Shown: positions 25,797-33,699, counted from the stretch's first letter. The stretch: DNA of 34,683 bases from Thermomicrobiales bacterium (GCA_023957115.1 JAMLHN010000043.1:1-34683), one strand, 5' to 3'. Program-made: numbers and translations. The notes: generated from the letters alone by a model not told the origin.

Positions 25797-25820
25797 GCAG
25801 CGACCAACTCAGGTCGCTGC
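25797..25820. repeat. Perfect 9-bp stem-loop
   Basis: GCAGCGACC (25797-25805) and GGTCGCTGC (25812-25820) flank the loop AACTCA. No T run follows on either strand, so an ordinary terminator is unlikely. It directly precedes the tandem TCGGTCGCA repeat. Confidence 0.6.
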
Positions 25821-25821
25821 C

Positions 25822-25846
25822 TCGGTCGCATCGGTCGCATCGGTCG
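25822..25846. repeat. Short tandem repeat of TCGGTCGCA
   Basis: Two exact copies (25822-25830 and 25831-25839) plus a seven-base partial third copy. It is too short and too closely packed to be a CRISPR array. Confidence 0.6.
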
Positions 25847-26030
25847 TCTCCGGGCTCCGGACTTCGGGCCCTTTTTTCCAACCACGGCCGAGCTCCCCAC
25901 CCTGGCGTGCTTCGAGGGCGATCCCGCCGGAGCCCCCAAACGTCGTTCGCAAGAAAACGAACGCGTCTCCGTTCTCCAGCTTTCCGCCTATCCATCCAAA
26001 GGATCTGGCCGAGCTACGGCCCCGCGACCT

Positions 26031-26085
26031 CCCCGCTCCCAACTCCGGGAGCGGGGCTGGGGGTGCGGGTCGAACCGCTCCCCAG
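26031..26085. repeat. Pair of adjacent GC-rich palindromes (REP-like)
   Basis: CCCCGCTCCC and GGGAGCGGGG form a perfect ten-pair stem around AACTCC (26031-26056). Immediately after it, CTGGGG (26057-26062) and CCCCAG (26080-26085) close a second stem with an inner GCGG/CCGC pair. Tandem palindromes of this kind in a gene-free stretch recall dispersed extragenic repeats. Confidence 0.5.
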
Positions 26086-26260
26086 AGGGATCGGGGCTCG
26101 AGTGAGGGGCCAACCCACTCACCCATCTCCTCGAACACACCGGCTACGCCGACAAACAGCAGCCCCATTCAACGATGGAAACCTGCAGCGCACATGAAAT
26201 TCGAGCGCCGAATGATACGCTCACTGCTGGACCTCGCACGCTTGAGGAGTTCGTATCGCA

Positions 26261-26875
26261 ATGCGCCGCTCGATGATTCTCACGCTCGGCCTCTCAGTGG
26301 GGTTGGCGTTTCCGAATGCCAACCCCAGTGTCAGTGCCGACCAGCATCCAACCGGTATTTGCTCCACATTGCCAGCAACGATCCTCGCCAGTCCCGAGCC
26401 TTCACCGGTCATCGTCGAAGAAGATCGTTCACTCATCGACGCCATGATTGCCGGACACACCGCCGCAATCGCCGTGGCAAACGTTGGACTCGAACGGGCT
26501 ACTGACCCTCAGGTCTACCGCATGGCCTTACGCGTCGCAGAGAGCCAGGCTGGAGAGCTTCAATTGCTGCGCCACTGGCGGTCGGTCTGGTTTCCATCTG
26601 AACCTGCGGTGGCTGCCGGCTGGTCGAACGCCACGGCGGCAACGATCGCATTCCTCTGCTCGGCAGAGGACAACAGCTTCGATCGCATCTTTTTCGAGCA
26701 GCTCATCGACCATCATACGGCCGCGATCGCCACTGCCACGCAGGTGCATGACCAGGCGCAGCACCAGGAATTGATCGATTTCGCCGCCACGGTGCTGACC
26801 TCACGACAGACCGAGATCTCGATCATGCAATCGTGGTTAGATGCCGCGGACGCAACCCCTTCGGCAACCGGCTAA
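26261..26875 (+). CDS. DUF305 family secreted protein
   Basis: A 204-residue protein with an N-terminal signal peptide (MILTLGLSVGLAFPNANPS) and two copies of the DUF305 helical motif. The first is DRSLIDAMIAGHTAAIAVAN with HWRSVW after it. The second is FFEQLIDHHTAAIATATQV ending ISIMQSWL. In the family the H..AI and HH positions are implicated in metal binding, for example in periplasmic copper resistance. The first copy has GH where HH is common. The start has GAGGAG eleven bases upstream. No copper pump or regulator is adjacent. Confidence 0.82.
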   Translation: MRRSMILTLGLSVGLAFPNANPSVSADQHPTGICSTLPATILASPEPSPVIVEEDRSLIDAMIAGHTAAIAVANVGLERATDPQVYRMALRVAESQAGELQLLRHWRSVWFPSEPAVAAGWSNATAATIAFLCSAEDNSFDRIFFEQLIDHHTAAIATATQVHDQAQHQELIDFAATVLTSRQTEISIMQSWLDAADATPSATG

Positions 26876-26957
26876 CCGCGTCACACGGACGCCGGTGCCC
26901 CGAGCCCAGAATCGACCTGGCATTGGGCAACGTGCGGTATAGTTAGCCGGTCATACG

Positions 26958-26976
26958 GGCGGAGGAGCAATCCGCC
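26958..26976 (+). promoter_or_regulatory. Leader hairpin before rplI
   Basis: GGCGGA (26958-26963) pairs with TCCGCC (26971-26976) and is followed by TGTTT. It sits 53-71 bases before the rplI start and downstream of a TATAGT hexamer at 26938-26943. It could be an attenuator or ribosomal-protein leader, but the T run is weak. Confidence 0.4.
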
Positions 26977-27028
26977 TGTTTCGTGTTGTCGTTTACACAT
27001 CATCCCAACGTTTGGAAGGCGCTACAGA

Positions 27029-27580
27029 ATGAAAGTCGTGCTTCGGCAAGATGTCGAAAACCTTGGTGAAAAGGGCTCGGTCAAGAATGTTGCCGATGGC
27101 TACGCCCGCAACTATCTCATCCCCAAGGGAATGGCGGTGGTCGCCACTCCGGGCGAGATGAAAGTCGTCGCCACCAACGAGGCAGTCAAGCAGCGCAAGA
27201 TTGCGCGTCAGGAGCAGGAGCTCCAGGGTCTGGCCGACCGCATCAACGGTCAGAAGCTCGAGTTCGAGGCACGCGCCGGGAGCAACGGCCGGCTCTTCGG
27301 TTCGGTCACCAACGGCGATATCGCCGAAAAGCTGTCGGCCGCCATCGGTTCTGAGATCGATCGCCGCAAGGTCGTCATCGATGAGCCGATTCGCACCACC
27401 GGCGAGCATGCGGTCACTGTCAACCTGATCGGCAAGCTGCGTCCGCAGGTGACGGTTGTGGTCCACGGTATCGTGGACGAAGACGAAGAGGTCGAGCAGC
27501 CGGTTTCGGATGCGGCGGACGACACTGCAACCCTCGATCTGGTCGCTGACGAACAAAATGAGCTGGCCGCGGAGGCATAG
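27029..27580 (+). CDS. rplI: 50S ribosomal protein L9
   Basis: Binds 23S rRNA at the base of the L1 stalk. The N-terminal domain is clear: MKVVLRQDVENLGEKGSVKN, ADGYARNYLIPKGMA. The long connecting helix (ATNEAVKQRKIARQEQELQG) leads to the C-terminal domain with GSNGRLFGSVTNGDIAEKL. At 183 residues it is longer than the usual 147-150, owing to an acidic tail (DEDEEVEQPV...DEQNELAAEA). GGAAGG lies upstream of the ATG. rplI next to the replicative helicase gene is a recurrent bacterial arrangement. Confidence 0.97.
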   Translation: MKVVLRQDVENLGEKGSVKNVADGYARNYLIPKGMAVVATPGEMKVVATNEAVKQRKIARQEQELQGLADRINGQKLEFEARAGSNGRLFGSVTNGDIAEKLSAAIGSEIDRRKVVIDEPIRTTGEHAVTVNLIGKLRPQVTVVVHGIVDEDEEVEQPVSDAADDTATLDLVADEQNELAAEA

Positions 27581-27718
27581 TCTCGTTTCGATTGCAGGTT
27601 CCCGGCCTCGCCCCCCTGCGTTTTTGACCGGGAACCTGCTACCATCGTTCCATCGTTTCCGGATCACTCCCGCTTGATCTGACCAAGGGCTTCCTCGAGC
27701 CCCAGGCATTGCCATCAC

Positions 27719-29057
27719 ATGGTCGCAGCAATCGATCGCCTTCCGCCCCACAATCTCGAGGCGGAGCAATCTGCCCTCGGTAGTATCCTGCTCGACCGCG
27801 ATGCCATCATCCGGGTCGAAACCATCCTGCGCCCGGAGGATTTCTATCAACCCGCGCACGGCATGATCTATGCCGCCATGCGTGACCTCTACAACCGGCG
27901 AGAGCCAACCGACATCCTTACGCTCTCGGACGAGCTCGCCCGCCGGAACCAGCTCGATTCGGTGGGTGGCATTGCCTACCTCAGCTCTTTGATCGAAAGC
28001 GTGCCGACCGCGGTCCACGTCGAGTACTACAGCCGCATCGTCGAACGGACCTCCACCCAGCGCCGGCTGATCCAGGCGGGTGCCGAAGTGGTCAGTGTCG
28101 GATATCAGCGAAGACCTTCGAGATCGAGGACGCGGCGATCAGGCGGAACGCAGACGCTGCGTTGCCGAACGGCGAATGTCCAAAGAATCTCTCAAGATCG
28201 ACGAGGTGCTCGAAGGGTTCTTCGACCGGCTCGGCGAACGCCGGGAAACCCGCGACGCCCTGGTCGGCGTCCCAACTGGATTCAGCGATCTGGACAAGCT
28301 CACCGGTGGATTGCAGCGGTCCGACCTGATCATCGTTGCGGCACGCCCTGGGTTCGGCAAGTCGGCGCTTGCGCTCGGCTTCGCCTATGCGGCCGCTGTG
28401 CAGCACGACCGTACGGTCGGAATCTTCTCACTGGAAATGCCGGCCGAACAACTCGTTCAACGTCTTGTCGCCGCCGAGACAGGGGTCGATTCTCACCGGC
28501 TCAGATTGGGGCATATCGAGGACAACGAGTGGGAGCGTGTCGTCCGCGCCTTTGGCCGGCTGTCGAACTCGCCGATGTATGTCGACGATTCCGGCATGCT
28601 CTCGATCTCAGATGTGCGCACCAAGGCGCGTCGGCTCCAGGCCGAACATGGGCTCGACCTGCTGATCATCGACTACTTGCAGCTGATGCAGGGCAAACGG
28701 AGTGAAAACCGCGTGCAGGAGATCGCCGATATCTCCCGTGGACTCAAGTCGCTTGCCCGTGAGCTCGATATTCCGGTCATCGCCCTCTCTCAGCTCTCTC
28801 GCGCAATCGAGAGTCGCACCGGCCACCGGCCGCAACTTTCGGACCTTCGCGAATCGGGATCGATCGAACAGGATGCGGACATCGTGATGTTCATCCACCG
28901 CGAGGACAAGTTCGATCACGAGTCGGAAAAGAAGAACCTGGCCGAGGTCATCGTCGCCAAGCACCGCAATGGCCCCATCGGGTCGATTCCGCTTCGATTC
29001 TTCGAGAACAACGCGCGCTTCGCGGATCTGCAGACGTTCAACGACGGTCAATTCTAG
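27719..29057 (+). CDS. dnaB: Replicative DNA helicase DnaB (frame disrupted)
   Basis: The ring helicase that unwinds DNA at the replication fork. The N-terminal domain starts RLPPHNLEAEQSALGSILLD and runs to RLIQAGAEVVSVGYQ in one frame. The RecA-like C-terminal domain lies in the next frame: VAERRMSKESLKIDEVL, Walker A RPGFGKSA, Walker B LLIIDYLQLMQGK, LSQLSRAIESR and LRESGSIEQDADIVMFIHRE. The break is between about 28110 and 28150. A stretch in the third frame (KTFEIEDAA) fits the expected linker, so either one inserted or two deleted bases would restore it. Because DnaB is essential, a sequence error is likeliest. The dnaD and dnaI genes follow directly. Confidence 0.9.
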
Positions 29058-29070
29058 GATCTGCGAGGAC

Positions 29071-29796
29071 ATGCCTGTCAGCAAACGCCGCCGGTCCCCG
29101 AACGCGCCCCAGACCAACATTCCCGTACCGCGCGAGTTTCTGACGCAACGTATTGCGGAGATCGACGACCCAGCTGAGCTTCATGTCACCCTGGCCGTCT
29201 TCCGGCTGGCCGCGGATGCCGGTAGCAGTCCCCCCGGCGTTAGCGAAGACTCCGTTGTCGCCGACTCCGTCCTGGCACGGACCTTCCACGAAGATCGCAA
29301 GAGCAGCAAGCTCTCCCAGCGAATCCGGCGCGGGCTGCAATATGCCGTCGCGCGCGAATCGATCATCCAGGTCGTGCTCGAGATCGACGGGCATGACGAA
29401 CGGTGGTATGTGCCATCCAGCCCCGACAATCGGGAAGCGCTCGAACGCATACTGCAGGACCCGGGCGCATGGCCCACCGCGGGCACGAATGCTGTTCTGG
29501 CCGCGACGGCGCCATCGATCTTCTCGCTCTACGAAAAGAACATCGGCATCCTGACACCACTGCTTACCGATCAGATCGAAACAGCCATGGAGCTGTACCC
29601 ACTCGACTGGATCGAAGATGCCATCCGCGAGGCCGTAACATATAACAAGCGAAACTGGCGTTATGTCCAGCGCGTTCTAGAGAACTGGGCAGTCAACGGA
29701 CGCGGGGAAGGAAACCACCATGCGACGAGTCGGGGATCTGCTCCCGAACCTTTCGATCCCAGTCGATATAAGCAGCGGCGACGCAGCTCAGCCTGA
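29071..29796 (+). CDS. dnaD: DnaD domain primosome protein
   Basis: A 241-residue replication-initiation protein that helps load the replicative helicase in DnaD/DnaI-type systems. The N-terminal part (IPVPREFLTQRIAEI...AELHVTLAVFRLA) resembles the winged-helix domain. The C-terminal DnaD/DnaB2 domain is clear: FSLYEKNIGILTPLLTD, YPLDWIEDAIREAV and NKRNWRYVQRVLENWAVNG. A basic tail ends in RYKQRRRSSA. It starts 14 bases after dnaB and overlaps dnaI by 77 bases, so the three genes form one primosome operon. Confidence 0.9.
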   Translation: MPVSKRRRSPNAPQTNIPVPREFLTQRIAEIDDPAELHVTLAVFRLAADAGSSPPGVSEDSVVADSVLARTFHEDRKSSKLSQRIRRGLQYAVARESIIQVVLEIDGHDERWYVPSSPDNREALERILQDPGAWPTAGTNAVLAATAPSIFSLYEKNIGILTPLLTDQIETAMELYPLDWIEDAIREAVTYNKRNWRYVQRVLENWAVNGRGEGNHHATSRGSAPEPFDPSRYKQRRRSSA

Positions 29797-30505
29797 TCGC
29801 CCCTCCCATCAATGTCCCATCTGCCAGGACGCCGGGTGGGTGCGGTTCGATGTGATGCCGGGCGACCCCAAGTTTGGCAAGCTGTTCCCATGTGTTTGCA
29901 CCGCCGAGCGACAGCAGGCCAAACTCTCGCGCGAGCTGAGCAGCCTTTCACAGCTCGATTCGCTTCGCCACCTCACCTTCGAGAGCTTCGACCCATCGAT
30001 GCGCGGCACTGAAAGCGCCTTCCGGATCGCACGCGAATATGCGCGAGCCACCGACGGCTGGCTTGTGCTGCACGGGGCGGTTGGGGTTGGAAAAACCCAC
30101 CTGGCGGCCGCCGTCGCCAACGCGTACGCGGCCCGCAATGCCCAGGCCGCGGTCTACTTCCGCGTCGTGCCGGACTTGCTCGACCAGCTTCGCGCAACCT
30201 TCGATCCGGAGAACGGTGTCGCCTACGACGAGCGATTCCAGCAGATTCGAAATGCCAATCTGCTGGTGCTGGACGATCTCGGCACCGAGCACACGACTGC
30301 CTGGGCAAGCGAGAAGCTTTTCCAGATCATCAATCATCGGTACAACGAGCAGCTCCCCACCGTCATCACGTCCAACGCACGGCTCGACCGGATCGAAGAC
30401 CGCATCGTATCCCGCATGCTGGACGCCCGCCTTTCGCGCTATGTCTTCGTCGACGCGGACGACTACCGCGTCCGCGGGTTCACGCAGTCCCAGGAACTGC
30501 GCTAA
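29720..30505 (+). CDS. dnaI: Helicase loader, DnaC/DnaI family AAA+ ATPase
   Basis: A 261-residue loader that opens the DnaB ring onto DNA. The N-terminal portion has a zinc-finger-like CPIC...CVC pair (about residues 32-60). The AAA+ domain has Walker A GAVGVGKTHLAAAVAN, Walker B LLVLDDLGTEHTT, a sensor region TVITSNARLDRIEDRI, and Arg residues in SRMLDARLSRYV. The ATG at 29720 lies inside dnaD but has AAGGA seven bases upstream, so the long overlap looks real. The gene ends about 108 bases before cdaA. Confidence 0.92.
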   Translation: MRRVGDLLPNLSIPVDISSGDAAQPDRPSHQCPICQDAGWVRFDVMPGDPKFGKLFPCVCTAERQQAKLSRELSSLSQLDSLRHLTFESFDPSMRGTESAFRIAREYARATDGWLVLHGAVGVGKTHLAAAVANAYAARNAQAAVYFRVVPDLLDQLRATFDPENGVAYDERFQQIRNANLLVLDDLGTEHTTAWASEKLFQIINHRYNEQLPTVITSNARLDRIEDRIVSRMLDARLSRYVFVDADDYRVRGFTQSQELR

Positions 30506-30562
30506 ATACCTGCCCAGCATGGCTTTCTTGTCTTTTTCATGAAGAATGGCCTGGCGAGGCAA

Positions 30563-30571
30563 TGCTAAGAT
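30563..30571 (+). promoter_or_regulatory. Possible extended -10 promoter element of cdaA
   Basis: TGCTAAGAT combines TGn with a TATAAT-like hexamer (four of six). It lies 43-51 bases before the cdaA ATG. No good -35 is visible, which an extended -10 can tolerate. Evidence is limited to this motif. Confidence 0.35.
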
Positions 30572-30613
30572 TCTTATGAGATCTCGACACATCGGACACG
30601 GGGCGTTTCTTTC

Positions 30614-31534
30614 ATGCCGGAGATAAGGTGGCTCCTCTCTGAACTTTGGAGCCTCCGATCCCTACTCGACGTTGCAGTTGTCACCCTCCTTATCTTCTGG
30701 CTGCTCGGAGTCGCCCAGGGAACGCGGGCAACTTCGCTCATCCGCGGCGCCATCATTTTCCTGGCGCTCATCTACATCCTCGCCACCGTCTTCAACCTCG
30801 AAACGCTGAACTGGATTCTCGCCCGCACCTGGCCTGCGCTGCTCGTCGCCATTCCGGTCATCTTCCAGCCTGAGCTCCGTCGCGCCCTCGAACAGCTCGG
30901 GCACACCGGCGCACGCTTGAGAGAGTCGTTCCCCGCAAATGTCGACGCAGACACCGAACAAGCCATCGACGAGATTGTGCGCGCAGCGGGACAGCTCGCC
31001 CGCCAGCGCTACGGCGCATTGATGATCATCGAACGAGAGACGGGACTCCAGGACTACGCGGAATCCGGGGTTCCGGTCGACGCAAAGCTCACCCGCCAAC
31101 TGCTGATCAACATCTTCTATCCCAACTCTCCGCTCCACGACGGGGCGGTCTTGACCCGCGGAGATCGTATCGTCGCGGCCAGTGTCGTGTTGCCGCTCAC
31201 CGACAATATTTCCGCATCGAGCCAGCTGGGAACCCGGCATCGAGCAGCGATCGGCGTCACCGAAGATTCGGACGCGCTCGCAGTCGTAGTCTCCGAGGAG
31301 ACCGGACAGATTGCGGTGGCGCATAGTGGTCGATTGATTCGGGGACTCGACCAGGATCGACTCCGGCGCGTCCTCCGAACACTGATGCGACTCGACCGCG
31401 ACGAAACCGAACGCTCGACAGCTTCAAGCCGGTTCCACTTGCCCAGCGCCGATCGAATGCGTCCACGACGACAGACGACCACCTCGAGTCGCTCAGGTGA
31501 TTCCGCCCAGACGACGGTAAAGAGCGGAGACTGA
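30614..31534 (+). CDS. cdaA: Membrane diadenylate cyclase CdaA
   Basis: A 306-residue enzyme that makes the second messenger c-di-AMP from two ATP. Three N-terminal transmembrane segments are followed by the DAC domain with DGA (about 176-178, in SPLHDGAVL) and RHR (about 208-210, in GTRHRAAIGV), the catalytic and ATP-binding signatures. A Ser/Thr/Arg-rich, probably disordered tail follows residue 265. The start has no clear ribosome-binding site. Its TGA stop shares a base with the ATG of the next gene, a classical cdaA-cdaR arrangement, though glmM is absent here. Confidence 0.95.
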   Translation: MPEIRWLLSELWSLRSLLDVAVVTLLIFWLLGVAQGTRATSLIRGAIIFLALIYILATVFNLETLNWILARTWPALLVAIPVIFQPELRRALEQLGHTGARLRESFPANVDADTEQAIDEIVRAAGQLARQRYGALMIIERETGLQDYAESGVPVDAKLTRQLLINIFYPNSPLHDGAVLTRGDRIVAASVVLPLTDNISASSQLGTRHRAAIGVTEDSDALAVVVSEETGQIAVAHSGRLIRGLDQDRLRRVLRTLMRLDRDETERSTASSRFHLPSADRMRPRRQTTTSSRSGDSAQTTVKSGD

Positions 31535-32829
31535 TGACCTCGGAACGCCTTCGCGAACTCTTCCTGACCCGGGAGGCAGCACTCCGGTTGCTGGCTTCGC
31601 TGGCGCTTGCCATCATTCTGTGGGCACTCGTTTCACTTCGCCAGGACCCGGAAACGACGCGGGTCTTCACCGAGGTTCCGGTGCATGCGACATCGTTGGA
31701 CGACGCGATGGTCATCGTCAACGAGCTCGAACCCGTTCGAGTCGAACTGTCCGGTCCACGCTCGGATGTCAACCCCATCGAGGGGAGCGCTCTGGTCGCC
31801 AATCTCGACTTTGCCGCAGTCACCGAACCCGGCGTCTACGATCTCCCCGTGCATCTGGAAACGCCCAAAGGCGTCTGGGAATCGAGCGTCTCCCCCCCTA
31901 CCGTCTCGGTCGTCGTCGAACAATCGGTTTCAAAACCGCTGCCACTCTTCCCGGCGGTCGCCGACATCGACGAAAACAGTCTGAGAACGGTAACAGTCTA
32001 TCCAGAGGTGGATCGCGTGACGGTTACGGGGCCGTCGTCTCTTGTCGATTCGATCGATCGTGTCGTCCTGCCCGTCCAGGTATCGGGCGGCAGCCAGACC
32101 TTCGAGGACGTCTACATACCCGAGGCACGTGACGCAAACGGGCAGCCCATCGAAGGCATCACGATCGAGCCTTCAGCCGTGGCAGCGACCGTCCGAGTAT
32201 CGGCCCGAGGCAAGAGCGTGGCCGTCCTGGCGACCATTACGGGATCTCCGGCACCGGGATATGAGATCGCAGACCGAACGATCAACCCGCAATTCGTGGT
32301 TGTCGACGGTGACGAGGATGTTCTGGACACGCTCGTTGCCCTGTCTACCGAGCCGGTCGATGTGACCGGAGCGGATGCCAGCTTCACGCAGACAGTGAAC
32401 ATCACAGGCCTGCCGGACGGTATTCAGATCCTTCAACCATCCACAGGCGACGTGGAAGTGTTGGTCCAGATCACGCAGCGCGGTGTGCGCCAATCCTTAC
32501 CGTCTCAGCAGGTGACCATCGTCGGCGTCGGACCAGGGCTCGTCGCCTCTGTGAATCCGGATGAAATCACCATCGAAGTCGTTGCTCCAGAGGACACGCT
32601 GGCCGATCTGGATGCCTCCAGTCTCCAGGTCATTGTCGATGCGACCGGGCTCCCGGTGGGATCCTATGCGGTGCAGCCATCAGTCATCATGCCCCCACGC
32701 GTACAATGGGTCGCAACCTTCCCGGCCGAGGTAACCTTGACCGTCAGACCAGCCTCCGAAGACCTGCCGTCCGTGCCAGATGCGGCCGGCACACCCGGGG
32801 ATTCTGAAACACCAGAAAGCGCTCCCTGA
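31534..32829 (+). CDS. cdaR: YbbR-domain protein CdaR, regulator of diadenylate cyclase
   Basis: A 431-residue protein with one N-terminal membrane anchor (LRLLASLALAIILWALV) and several extracytoplasmic YbbR repeats of roughly 80 residues. Repeated features include VPVHATSLDD...VRVELSGPRSDV, VTVYPEVDRVTVTGPSSLVD and VEVLVQITQRGVRQSL. CdaR proteins bind and modulate CdaA. A Pro/Ser/Thr/Glu-rich tail ends the protein. It overlaps cdaA by one base, and its stop codon is inside the downstream hairpin. Confidence 0.92.
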   Translation: MTSERLRELFLTREAALRLLASLALAIILWALVSLRQDPETTRVFTEVPVHATSLDDAMVIVNELEPVRVELSGPRSDVNPIEGSALVANLDFAAVTEPGVYDLPVHLETPKGVWESSVSPPTVSVVVEQSVSKPLPLFPAVADIDENSLRTVTVYPEVDRVTVTGPSSLVDSIDRVVLPVQVSGGSQTFEDVYIPEARDANGQPIEGITIEPSAVAATVRVSARGKSVAVLATITGSPAPGYEIADRTINPQFVVVDGDEDVLDTLVALSTEPVDVTGADASFTQTVNITGLPDGIQILQPSTGDVEVLVQITQRGVRQSLPSQQVTIVGVGPGLVASVNPDEITIEVVAPEDTLADLDASSLQVIVDATGLPVGSYAVQPSVIMPPRVQWVATFPAEVTLTVRPASEDLPSVPDAAGTPGDSETPESAP

Positions 32830-32843
32830 GGTCAGGGAGCGCT
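32818..32843. terminator. Perfect 12-bp palindrome between convergent genes
   Basis: AGCGCTCCCTGA (32818-32829) and TCAGGGAGCGCT (32832-32843) are exact complements with only GG between them. The left arm contains the cdaR stop codon. The element lies 36 bases before the convergent response-regulator stop and has no T run, so it is probably a shared transcript-end or processing hairpin. Confidence 0.6.
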
Positions 32844-32879
32844 CGATCTGCAGTTGGGTTATCTCAGATTCGGTGCGAA

Positions 32880-33518
32880 TTACATTCCGTCGGTCGTCTC
32901 GCCAGACGGAGCTGTCGAGATGTCCATTTCGTATGTCAACAGGATGGCCTCGGCCACCTCTTTCATCGATTTGCGCGAGTCCATGCTGGTTTTGCGAATT
33001 CGGCGAAACGCGTCGGCTTCCGGAAGCCCATGGACTTCCATGAGGACGCCCTTCGCCCGCTCGACCACCTTTCGCGTTTCCAACGCGTCCCGGAGATCGC
33101 CAACTTCTTTACGGAGCGCGGTGAACTCTGCGAATCGAGTAAGCGAGAGCTCGATGACCGGCATGAGCTCGGCTTCCCGAAATGGCTTGACCACATAGCC
33201 GACCACGCCTGCGTCACGTGCCCGCTCGACGAGCGCTTGATCGGAGTAGGCGGTCAGCAAGACAACCGGGGCGATCTGCTCGCGCGTCAGGATCTCGGCG
33301 GCGGCAATACCGTCCACCTCCGGCATCTTGATGTCCATGATGACCAGGTCTGGCTTCAGCTTGCGGCTTAGCTCGATGGCGGCTGCTCCGTCACCGACTT
33401 CGGCGACCACGTCATAGCCGAGATGTGTAAGCATCTCCTTGAGGTCGAGTCGAATGAGCGATTCGTCGTCTGCGACAAGGATCCGGCAGGTCGCTCGTTG
33501 TGCATTCGTGGGTCGCAT
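32880..33518 (-). CDS. Response regulator with ANTAR RNA-binding output domain
   Basis: A 212-residue two-domain regulator. The receiver domain has acidic pocket residues in RILVADDESLIR, the phosphoacceptor in LVIMDIKMPEVDG, a Thr in VVLLTAY and the Lys in GYVVKPF. The C-terminal ANTAR domain (EVGDLRDALETRKVVERAKG, then AFRRIRKTSMD) is the three-helix bundle that binds two-hexaloop RNA and prevents transcription termination. No histidine kinase is adjacent. The partner kinase and RNA targets are not visible here. Confidence 0.93.
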   Translation of the reverse strand: MRPTNAQRATCRILVADDESLIRLDLKEMLTHLGYDVVAEVGDGAAAIELSRKLKPDLVIMDIKMPEVDGIAAAEILTREQIAPVVLLTAYSDQALVERARDAGVVGYVVKPFREAELMPVIELSLTRFAEFTALRKEVGDLRDALETRKVVERAKGVLMEVHGLPEADAFRRIRKTSMDSRKSMKEVAEAILLTYEMDISTAPSGETTDGM

Positions 33519-33610
33519 CGTACCACCGATGTTCGCGAGTTCCCCTCACCGGATTGCATCCCCGGCAGAGGCATGTTCCTATAGTGAGATTCGCCGCACC
33601 AGCGAGACGG

Positions 33611-33684
33611 TCGGGGTGAGAGGATTCGAACCTCCGACCACTGGTACCCCATACCAGTGCGCTACCGGACTGCGCCACACCCCG
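33611..33684 (-). tRNA. tRNA-Pro (anticodon GGG)
   Basis: On the minus strand CGGGGTG pairs with CACCCCG; C at position 1 is normal for bacterial tRNA-Pro. The anticodon stem CTGGT/ACCAG encloses ATGGGGT, giving GGG. The T arm is GGAGG-TTCGAAT-CCTCT. The discriminator is A and CCA is not encoded. It lies between the response regulator and the peptidase gene. Confidence 0.96.
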
Positions 33685-33693
33685 TGACACCGC

Positions 33694-33699
33694 ATTATA
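33694..33699 (-). promoter_or_regulatory. Perfect -10 hexamer before tRNA-Pro
   Basis: TATAAT on the minus strand, ten bases before the tRNA 5' end. No convincing -35 is found at 16-18 bases, and the start site would lie very close to the mature tRNA. Confidence 0.4.

Larger units (their letters stand above)
25420..26260. other. 840-base intergenic region without a convincing gene
   Basis: Several frames stay open here, but their products are Pro/Arg/Ser-rich with no recognisable domain, and none has a ribosome-binding site. The sequence instead holds perfect hairpins (25797-25820 and 26031-26056), a second weaker stem-loop (26057-26085) and a 9-base tandem repeat (25822-25846). This looks like an extragenic repetitive element rather than a gene. 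Confidence 0.6.

Noticed and set aside
25822..25846. Candidate CRISPR repeats
   Set aside because: Nine-base units directly abut without spacers, and no cas genes are present.
25809..26168. Minus-strand open frame of about 119 codons
   Set aside because: It is Gly/Arg-rich and spans the hairpins and tandem repeat, with no start signal; probably translated repeat DNA.
25696..26505. Plus-strand open frame of about 269 codons in the gene-poor region
   Set aside because: It is low-complexity Pro/Arg/Ser sequence crossing palindromes and overlapping the DUF305 gene, with no ribosome-binding site.
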